Source: JALZHR01 sp036388635 (lineage in GTDB: Bacteria > Acidobacteriota > Blastocatellia > Pyrinomonadales > Pyrinomonadaceae). Taken from it: DNA of 10,600 bases. Positions 5,603 to 10,600 of this stretch are shown here, piece by piece. Where the stretch lies: contig DASVRL010000043.1 in NCBI GenBank assembly GCA_036388635.1, positions 1 to 10,600 of the forward strand, written 5' to 3'. How positions within the stretch are numbered: the stretch's first letter is position 1; every line of letters begins with the position of its first letter. A program made the position numbers and the translations under genes. The notes below the pieces were generated by a model, which was not told the DNA's origin, ran no database searches, and worked only from the letters and a program-made list of their open reading frames with translations.

Positions 5603-6325
5603 CTAACGAGTCGGGCTAACGACAATCGTTCCGCCGCCCGTAGTGGTATCACTACCACCCGAACCCAGCAAAATTCCCGCGCCGACCGTACCGGCAACCG
5701 CCAGCAGAATCGCGGCAAGTGCGCCCGCACCGATACTGGCAACCGGAACCGGAATGACCGTTCCCGGACGCAGACACGGTTTGCAGCCGGTTTGCGAAAG
5801 ATTACCGGCGACCGCGTCGGTTCCGGCGGCAACCTGTTTATCATTCGTGCCCGTGCGCATCGTGATCAGACCGCTCAGAGTATCGACGTGCGTATGCGAA
5901 CATTCAATTTCGATGGCGAAAGTGTTTGCCTGTCCCGCATCAGCCAGAATAGTCGAGTCCTTGGTTGTAAAGGTCGTCGCCACTCCGGCGGCATTTGAAA
6001 CGCGGGCTTTGCCTGCCGACATAATGCCGATGATGCTGTTTTCAGTAAATTTTAAAGTCAAAGTGGTATCGGCGAGAAGCTCGATTCTTCCCGTTTTTCC
6101 CAAGCTGACGACTGCTGTCGAATCGGCGCCGGTCGCAATCGTCCCGCCGCTGATAAATGTTGAATTAGAAACCGCAGGTTGTCCGTTGACTGTTACCTGT
6201 CCGGTGACGTTGATTACGCCGGTCGCATCTGTCGGTGCGGCTAAAGCGACCATCGAAGTGACGCTCCAAACGGCGAAGATGGCTAAAAATGTAATAGATT
6301 TACGAATCCAATTTTTGCCGTGCAT
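5603..6325 (-). CDS. Exported FecR-domain protein, second of a tandem pair
   Basis: This 240-aa protein has a signal peptide (basic KNWIRKS, hydrophobic core about 11-26, probable cleavage in VALAA near 29/30). A FecR-like beta domain spans about 36-175; typical segments are GTIATGADSTAVVSLGKTGRIELLADTTLTL and SAGKARV. A hydrophobic Ala/Gly-rich membrane segment (about 194-221) leads to a Ser/Gly/Thr-rich tail ending GGGTIVVSPTR. Residues C142, C181 and C184 (CKPC) may form disulfides or bind metal; the upstream paralogue lacks them. FecR domains are known from periplasmic regulators of TonB systems and from envelope proteins of unknown role. No sigma/anti-sigma partner is present, so I do not infer iron regulation. 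The start is fixed by AGGAGG eight bases before ATG 6325. It lies 49 bases after its paralogue and is probably cotranscribed with it. Confidence 0.8.
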   Translation of the reverse strand: MHGKNWIRKSITFLAIFAVWSVTSMVALAAPTDATGVINVTGQVTVNGQPAVSNSTFISGGTIATGADSTAVVSLGKTGRIELLADTTLTLKFTENSIIGIMSAGKARVSNAAGVATTFTTKDSTILADAGQANTFAIEIECSHTHVDTLSGLITMRTGTNDKQVAAGTDAVAGNLSQTGCKPCLRPGTVIPVPVASIGAGALAAILLAVAGTVGAGILLGSGGSDTTTGGGTIVVSPTR

Positions 6326-6374
6326 TTGTTTTCCTCCTGTGTATCAAACCAGATATAAAAATGGCTCAGACTGA

Positions 6375-6968
6375 TTAACGACTCGGGCTGACGACAACTG
6401 TTCCGCCGCCTAAGTTAATGTCGTTGTTATCAGTGGTTGCCGCAATAACGACGGCTGCTGCCGCGCCGCCTAAAATCAAAGCAAATATCCACCATGCCGC
6501 GCCGCCGTCATCGTCGTCGTCGTCAGTAGTTTGCTGAGCCGCGCTGACGGATTCACCGGCGTTTAGTTTTGTCACTTTGCCGTTCGGGGTTTTGATGCTG
6601 ACGTTGTCCGCGCTTAAAGCCGTTACTTTACCGGCAGCGAGGTCGCCATTTAAACCGTTTTCATTGAAAGACACCGAAATGGTCGTGTTCGGGGCAAGTT
6701 CAATTTTACCAATTTTGGCGAGGTTAATAACCGCGCTGGAACTTTCAGATGTTGTAATAGTACTTGACGAAAAAATCGCGCGACCGCTCTGTGCCGCTTC
6801 ACCGTTAACTTTAACAACCGGAATTTCGCCGTTGACGGCTTTACCCGAAACCGTCAGTTCGCCCACCATCTTGTCGGGACTTGCCAACCCGACCATTGAG
6901 TATGTTGCGTAGACCGCAACAACCAAGCACAGGGAAAGTGCTTTCCGAAACCAAACTTTGCTATTCAT
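6375..6968 (-). CDS. Exported FecR-domain protein, first of a tandem pair
   Basis: This is a 197-aa paralogue of the following gene. The signal peptide has KVWFRK, a core at about 10-26 and a possible cleavage near GLAS 27-30. The FecR-like domain spans about 36-145, with STITTSESSSAVINLAKIGKIELAPNTTISVSF and LAAGKVTAL aligning to the paralogue. A run of six Asp (149-154) and GGAAWW precede a membrane segment at about 159-178. The protein ends NLGGGTVVVSPSR, nearly the same tail as the paralogue, although the sequence just before it differs. The start is fixed by AGAGGAG just before ATG 6968. A likely promoter lies at 7025-7053. The protein is probably attached to an envelope membrane with its FecR domain outside the cytoplasm. 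Its function is unknown; proximity to ugd and the epimerase suggests, but does not show, a role in surface polysaccharide. Confidence 0.8.
   Translation of the reverse strand: MNSKVWFRKALSLCLVVAVYATYSMVGLASPDKMVGELTVSGKAVNGEIPVVKVNGEAAQSGRAIFSSSTITTSESSSAVINLAKIGKIELAPNTTISVSFNENGLNGDLAAGKVTALSADNVSIKTPNGKVTKLNAGESVSAAQQTTDDDDDDGGAAWWIFALILGGAAAAVVIAATTDNNDINLGGGTVVVSPSR
6509..6525. repeat. Short GTC-type trinucleotide run encoding poly-Asp
   Basis: The plus strand around here reads tcatcgtcgtcgtcgtca, which on the minus strand encodes the six consecutive Asp residues in front of the membrane segment of the FecR-like protein. Four of the codons are GAC and the outer two GAT. Such runs can change length by slippage in whole codons, which would keep the frame. 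Confidence 0.6.
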
Positions 6969-7226
6969 ATTTCTCCTCTTGAACCGCTTTGAATCAATAA
7001 TTTAAAAAAATCTATGCCTTGTATCTTTTACACGAATTATTTCCCGATGTCAATAAAAAATGGCGACATTTGCTAAATTTAAGACTAAGTTTTTATATAA
7101 CTTACGCGACTTCAGACAAATAAATTTGATGAAAATTATCATACCAGATTTTTGCCTGATAAAGAAAGTTCTTTTTGCGCGAAAAATGGTTTATTATCGT
7201 AGAAAATTGTTTCGTTAATCCAGAAT
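6969..7226. other. Divergent intergenic region, FecR pair / carboxypeptidase
   Basis: An AT-rich 258-base spacer between divergent genes. For the minus strand it holds a consensus TTGACA promoter element, listed separately. For the plus strand the best candidate is TATTAT at 7192-7197 as a -10, without a good -35, 30 bases before ATG 7227. The carboxypeptidase start has no clear Shine-Dalgarno. No open frame here looks coding. Confidence 0.5.
7025..7053 (-). promoter_or_regulatory. Probable promoter of the FecR-like pair
   Basis: On the minus strand a perfect TTGACA (7053-7048) is followed after 17 bases by TAAAAG (7030-7025, 4 of 6 to TATAAT). The implied start near 7018 would give a 5' leader of about 50 bases to ATG 6968. 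Confidence 0.5.
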
Positions 7227-9023
7227 ATGACCAAAACGCTTTTTTCGCTGCTGTTTTCAGCCGCTTTTCTGACGTTAAACGTCTTTGCCCAGAGTGAATC
7301 GATGAATGTTTCAAACGAATGGCAAACTTTTGCCGAACAAACCGATTACCGGAAAACGCCGCGTTATTCCGAAACGATAGAATACAGCCGGAAATTAGAT
7401 AAGTCTTCCGATTTGATAATTTACAAACCTTTCGGCAAAAGCGGCGAAGGACGCGATTTGCCGCTTCTGATTGCCGCCGCGGGCAAAACTTTTACTTCGG
7501 ACGCGGCGCGAAAAAAAGGAAAAGCCGTCGTTTTGATACAAGCCTGCATCCACGCGGGCGAATCCGACGGCAAAGACGCGGGGCTGGCGCTTCTGCGCGA
7601 CATCGCGATAACGAAAACTCGCCTGAGCCTGCTCGATAATGTCGTGATTCTCTTCGTTCCGATTTATAACGCGGACGGGCACGAGCTTTTTTCGGCGTAC
7701 AACCGCATCAATCAGGTCGGACCCGACGAGATGGGCTTTCGCGGAACGTCGGCGAATCTGAATCTGAACCGCGATTATATGAAGACGGACGCGCCGGAAA
7801 CGCGCGCTTTTTTAAATCTCTGGAACGAATGGAAACCGGATTTTTTTATCGACTCGCACGTCACGGACGGCGCGGATTTTCGCTACAACATCACGTATGA
7901 ATTCGCGCATTTCGAAGAAGTCTCGCCGTTCGTCAAAAACTGGATGAACGAGATTTTCGAGAAAAAAGTCGTGCCGAAAGTGGAAAAAGAAGGCAATCTT
8001 TTGTCGCATTACCTGGAATTCAACGGTCGCGAAGTAACCTCCGGCGTGACGACTTTTATCGCCACGCCGCGCTTTGCAACCGGCTACGCGGCTTTAAGAA
8101 ATCGCGGCGGGCTGCTGATTGAATCGCATTCTTTAAAACCGTATAAATCGCGCGTTCGCGGAACTTACGACGTTTTCTGGAAAACGCTGGAAGAAATAAA
8201 TCTGAACAAGGAAAGTCTTTTTGAAGCGAATCGCCGAGCCGATGCTGAAACGATTCAGCGCGGGCAAACCTACAATGCGGGCAGTAAATTTCCGCTTCGT
8301 TTCGAATTCACCAAAAATTCCGTGCCGTTCGATTTTAAAGGCGTCGAATACAAGATGGAAGACAGCGAAATTTCCGGCGCGAAACGCATCGTTTACGGCA
8401 CCAAACCTTTAAATATAACGATTCCGAAATTCGACGAAGTGAAAGTTTCCGCCTCGGTCGCGCCGCCGCTTTATTACATTATTCCGCCGCAGTGGCAAAG
8501 CGTCATCGAAGTTTTACAGGCGCACGGCGTTCGCTTTCAAAGAACCGCAAAACCTCTGAAAATCGAGGTTGAAAGCTATCGCCTGACCGAGCCGAAATGG
8601 TCGCCCGCATCTTTTGAAAGTCGTCTGCCGATGAACTACAAAACGAATTCTTTACGCGAAACGCGGGAGTTTCCGGCAAATTCCGTCGTCGTTCCGCTTG
8701 AGCAGGAAACGGGAAACGTCATCGTTCATCTGCTGGAGCCGCAATCGGGCGATTCTTTCGCCGCGTGGGGATTTTTCAACGCGATTTTCGAGCAGAAAGA
8801 ATATTTTGCCGATTACATAATGGAGCCGATTGCCCGCGAAATGCTGGCGAAAGACGCCAATTTGCGCAAGGAATTTGAAGAAAGACTGAAAGACGAAAAT
8901 TTTCGCAAAAGCGCCGGCGCGCGTTTGCGGTTTTTCTACGAGCGCTCGCCGTATTTCGACCAGCGCGTCGGACTTTATCCGGTCGGAAGAATTTTGACTA
9001 AACTTGATGAGAAGCTCTTTTAA
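7227..9023 (+). CDS. Secreted M14-family zinc carboxypeptidase
   Basis: This 598-aa exported metallopeptidase probably removes C-terminal residues from peptides outside the cytoplasm. A signal peptide covers 1-21 (cleavage VFA/QS). The catalytic domain has the zinc motif H109-AG-E112 (QACIHAGESDG), the NxR-like NLNRDY at 179-184, the third zinc ligand H211 in IDSHVTDG, and a candidate catalytic Glu299 in GGLLIESHS. The expected set of M14 active-site residues is therefore visible. Residues from about 330 to 598 form an extra C-terminal region without a motif I know; this two-part layout occurs in large M14-like proteins of environmental bacteria. Start ATG 7227 is chosen for the complete signal peptide, although no strong ribosome site precedes it. 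It appears monocistronic, with a large hairpin right after the stop. Substrate is unknown. Confidence 0.87.
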   Translation: MTKTLFSLLFSAAFLTLNVFAQSESMNVSNEWQTFAEQTDYRKTPRYSETIEYSRKLDKSSDLIIYKPFGKSGEGRDLPLLIAAAGKTFTSDAARKKGKAVVLIQACIHAGESDGKDAGLALLRDIAITKTRLSLLDNVVILFVPIYNADGHELFSAYNRINQVGPDEMGFRGTSANLNLNRDYMKTDAPETRAFLNLWNEWKPDFFIDSHVTDGADFRYNITYEFAHFEEVSPFVKNWMNEIFEKKVVPKVEKEGNLLSHYLEFNGREVTSGVTTFIATPRFATGYAALRNRGGLLIESHSLKPYKSRVRGTYDVFWKTLEEINLNKESLFEANRRADAETIQRGQTYNAGSKFPLRFEFTKNSVPFDFKGVEYKMEDSEISGAKRIVYGTKPLNITIPKFDEVKVSASVAPPLYYIIPPQWQSVIEVLQAHGVRFQRTAKPLKIEVESYRLTEPKWSPASFESRLPMNYKTNSLRETREFPANSVVVPLEQETGNVIVHLLEPQSGDSFAAWGFFNAIFEQKEYFADYIMEPIAREMLAKDANLRKEFEERLKDENFRKSAGARLRFFYERSPYFDQRVGLYPVGRILTKLDEKLF

Positions 9024-9026
9024 ATT

Positions 9027-9090
9027 GGGAGTTGAGAACCGCAGAACCGCAGAACTGAAAACGGTTCTCAGCTCTCAACTCCCGGTTTTC
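9027..9090 (+). terminator. Long imperfect hairpin after the carboxypeptidase gene, probable terminator
   Basis: GGGAGTTGAG (9027-9036) pairs perfectly with CTCAACTCCC (9074-9083), and inside it AACCG (9037-9041) pairs with CGGTT (9062-9066), leaving a 7-base bulge. An alternative inner pairing is GAGAACCG (9034-9041) with CGGTTCTC (9062-9069). The loop holds a near-perfect tandem 8-mer, GCAGAACC then GCAGAACT (9041-9056). GGTTTTC follows the stem. It begins 4 bases after the stop codon. It fits a terminator, but the palindrome and internal repeats also fit a dispersed REP-like element. Confidence 0.6.
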
Positions 9091-9173
9091 ACTTGTCGTT
9101 AAATCCACATTAAATTAAAATCCGTTTTGACCTAATAATTGTAACGAAATCAGCAAATCTAACAGGAGAAATT

Positions 9174-10262
9174 ATGCAGAGACTTTTAATATTTGTGTCT
9201 TTGACGCTGGCAATCTTTGTCGCCGCCTGCGTTCAGCAGCCGCAGCAAAACGCTGGAAATACGACATCCGGCAACACGCAGACGAAAGACCCGAACCGCA
9301 AAATCAAAATCGGTTTTGCGATGGATACGGTCAAGGAAGAGCGCTGGCAGCGCGACCGCGACGCTTTCGACGCGCATTGCAAGGCGATGAACGTTGACTG
9401 CGTGATAACGGTCGCCAATAATGACGCCAGCCGCCAGTCAAACGACGTCGACAATCTTTTGACGCAGGGCATCGACGCGCTGGTTATCGCGCCGCACGAC
9501 GCGACGCAGGCGGCGACGATGGTTGACAAGGCAAAGGCGAAAGGCGTTCCCGTCATCTCTTACGACCGCCTGATAAATTCCGACAAAATCGACCTTTACA
9601 TCTCGCACCAGGTGCCCGTCATCGGCAGAAAAATCGCCGAATACGCGATGCAGAAAGTTCCGGAAGGAAATTATGTGATGGTTTACGGCGCGGGCACCGA
9701 CAACAACGCGCATATTATGAAAAAGGAACAGCTGGCGGTTTTGCAGCCGGCGATCGACGGCGGCAAAATCAAAATCGTCGCCGAGCAGCACATCAACGAC
9801 TGGAATCGCGAGCTGGCGCTGAATTTTGCCGAAAACACTCTGACGCAGCAAAACGACAAGGTCAACGTTTTTGTCGTTTCCAACGACGGAATGGCGTCGG
9901 GCGTGATTTCGGCGCTCGCGAAAAGAAAGCTGGACGGTCAGATTTTCGTCACCGGACAGGACGCCGAGATTAGCGCCTTGCAGTCAATCGCCGAAGGCAA
10001 GCAGTCGATGACCGTTTACAAACCGATTATCCCGCTGGCAAGCGGCGCGGTCGAAGCGGCGATTAAACTGGCGAAAAAACAGTCTCTGACCAACGCGAAG
10101 CCTTTTATGAACGACGCTATCAAAAAGGAAGTGCCGTCAATTCTGCTGGAGGTTCAAACGGTTGATAAAGACAATCTGATGACGACCGTTATTAAAGATG
10201 GCTACGCTAAATTCGATGACGTTTACAAAAACGTTCCGGCTGACCAGCGCCCGAAGAATTAG
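9174..10262 (+). CDS. xylF: D-xylose-binding lipoprotein of an ABC transporter
   Basis: This is the solute-binding protein that captures xylose (or a related pentose) and delivers it to the XylH permease. It is a type I periplasmic-binding-protein fold of 362 aa. The lipoprotein signal ends in VAAC with Cys19, followed by a Gln/Asn/Thr linker to about 42. XylF-like signatures appear in order: GFAMDTVKEERWQRDRDAF (47-65), VISYDRLI (127-134), DNNAH (176-180), VSNDGMASG (235-243), TGQDAE (260-265) and MTVYKPI (279-285). These follow the order and spacing of E. coli XylF, which is a soluble periplasmic protein, not a lipoprotein. The start is fixed by AGGAGAAATT just before ATG 9174. The permease gene follows, but the ATPase gene between them is only a remnant. 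Sugar specificity for xylose is likely, not proven. Confidence 0.9.
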   Translation: MQRLLIFVSLTLAIFVAACVQQPQQNAGNTTSGNTQTKDPNRKIKIGFAMDTVKEERWQRDRDAFDAHCKAMNVDCVITVANNDASRQSNDVDNLLTQGIDALVIAPHDATQAATMVDKAKAKGVPVISYDRLINSDKIDLYISHQVPVIGRKIAEYAMQKVPEGNYVMVYGAGTDNNAHIMKKEQLAVLQPAIDGGKIKIVAEQHINDWNRELALNFAENTLTQQNDKVNVFVVSNDGMASGVISALAKRKLDGQIFVTGQDAEISALQSIAEGKQSMTVYKPIIPLASGAVEAAIKLAKKQSLTNAKPFMNDAIKKEVPSILLEVQTVDKDNLMTTVIKDGYAKFDDVYKNVPADQRPKN

Positions 10263-10334
10263 TTTTCAGGAAGCGGCGGATAATTACAGGTAGTTTGCAG
10301 AGAGTCTTTAACTTTCTGCGACTTTCCGTAAGTA
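10263..10334. other. Spacer after xylF, no gene seen
   Basis: About 70 bases without a recognisable open frame, terminator or ribosome site. In intact xylFGH loci the xylG start and its P-loop region would begin here. I could not find a P-loop (GxxGxGKST) in any frame of this spacer, so the 5' part of xylG appears absent or degraded. Confidence 0.5.
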
Positions 10335-10421
10335 TCTGCCGCTATTTGCGGGTTTTATCCGGCGGGAAGCGACGGCGGCGAGATTTTGTTTGACGGCGAG
10401 GTCAAACACTTCAAAACCGTC
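10335..10421 (+). pseudogene. xylG: Remnant of xylG (xylose ABC transporter ATPase)
   Basis: In one frame these bases read SAAICGFYPAGS followed by DGGEILFDGEVKHFKTV. This matches the piece of XylG-type sugar ATPases just after the Walker A motif (consensus-like VLSGVYPHGTYEGEILFDGE). The same frame is stopped upstream by TAA at 10329-10331 and downstream by TGA at 10440-10442, so at most about 36 codons are open. A working XylG has about 500 residues and two ATPase cassettes. Walker A, signature and Walker B motifs are missing, so no ATPase can come from here. The frame differs from xylH, whose start overlaps the end. The position between xylF and xylH is exactly where xylG belongs. A large internal deletion is the simplest reading; an assembly collapse would look the same. 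Confidence 0.7.
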
Positions 10422-10438
10422 TGCTCGAATCACAGGAA

Positions 10439-10600
10439 ATGAGTGAAGAAACGAAAATCAGCGGTCTGAAAATAGAGGCGGCGAGCTTGCGCGCTTACAC
10501 GATGCTGGGCGCCTTGATTTTGATTTGGCTTTTGTTTTACTGGCAGACGGGCGGCACTTTTCTGTCGGCGCGCAATTTGTCGAATCTGATGCTGCAAACT
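10439..10600 (+). CDS. xylH: Xylose ABC transporter permease, N-terminal part
   Basis: The gene starts at ATG 10439, four bases after an AGGA-like sequence (CACAGGAA), and runs off the right edge after 54 codons. The product begins with a short polar N-terminus (MSEETKISG) and a first membrane helix at about 20-35 (YTMLGALILIWLLFYW). TGGTFLSARNLSNLMLQT follows, the hallmark start of XylH/RbsC-type inner-membrane permeases (GGTFLSxRNLSNL). It would form the channel for sugar delivered by XylF. It follows the xylG remnant almost directly. Whether the remaining permease is intact cannot be seen. Confidence 0.85.
   Translation, partial: MSEETKISGLKIEAASLRAYTMLGALILIWLLFYWQTGGTFLSARNLSNLMLQT

Noticed and set aside
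5643..6374. Plus-strand 243-codon open frame antisense to the FecR-like gene
   Set aside because: The minus strand has a ribosome site, signal peptide, domain and paralogue; this is the usual long antisense shadow of a coding sequence.

Overview
The window looks like a chromosomal segment of a soil-type bacterium, most probably an acidobacterium (class Blastocatellia or a relative). That placement is inferred, not computed. The clues are a sensor-kinase tail of the kind found behind propeller sensors, paired exported FecR-like proteins, a secreted M14 carboxypeptidase, roughly 50% GC coding sequence, and strong AGGAG ribosome sites mixed with genes that lack one.

Layout, left to right. Positions 1-322 hold no supported gene. 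From 323 to 1603 (+) lie the cytoplasmic half of a histidine kinase that has lost its sensor part and, 3 bases on, a NarL/FixJ-type response regulator. A 213-base gap follows. It carries four phased copies of an ATTACGTAG-like motif just upstream of a possible promoter, then a receiver-only response regulator (1817-2167, +). Right after it a good ribosome site and a signal peptide begin at 2236, but the reading frame ends after 32 codons, where an AT-rich, foreign-looking segment begins. That segment carries an orphan gene on the minus strand (2321-2782), a perfect 11-bp inverted repeat and short direct repeats, and it stops against a tRNA-Lys(UUU) gene (2930-3005, -) that has its own promoter and terminator.

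From 3116 to 6968 everything is on the minus strand. In transcription order there are two tandem FecR-domain paralogues, a UDP-glucose 6-dehydrogenase and an NAD-dependent sugar-nucleotide epimerase. Hairpins separate the FecR pair from ugd and ugd from the epimerase. The two enzymes would supply activated sugars for surface polysaccharide; the FecR-like proteins are probably envelope-anchored.

From 7227 to the end the genes are on the plus strand: a secreted zinc carboxypeptidase, a long imperfect hairpin, then a D-xylose ABC transporter locus. xylF (9174-10262) is intact and xylH (from 10439) runs off the window. Between them the expected xylG ATPase gene is reduced to a fragment of about 30 codons.

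The most notable theme is that three gene bodies are cut in 10.6 kb: the kinase N-terminus, the signal-peptide gene at 2236 and xylG. This is either real decay and rearrangement or a sign of assembly problems, and should be resolved before any single truncation is interpreted. The most interesting regulatory signal is the phased ATTACGTAG array at 1711-1753. The most interesting protein signal is the shared GGGT(I/V)VVSP(T/S)R tail that follows a membrane segment in both FecR paralogues.
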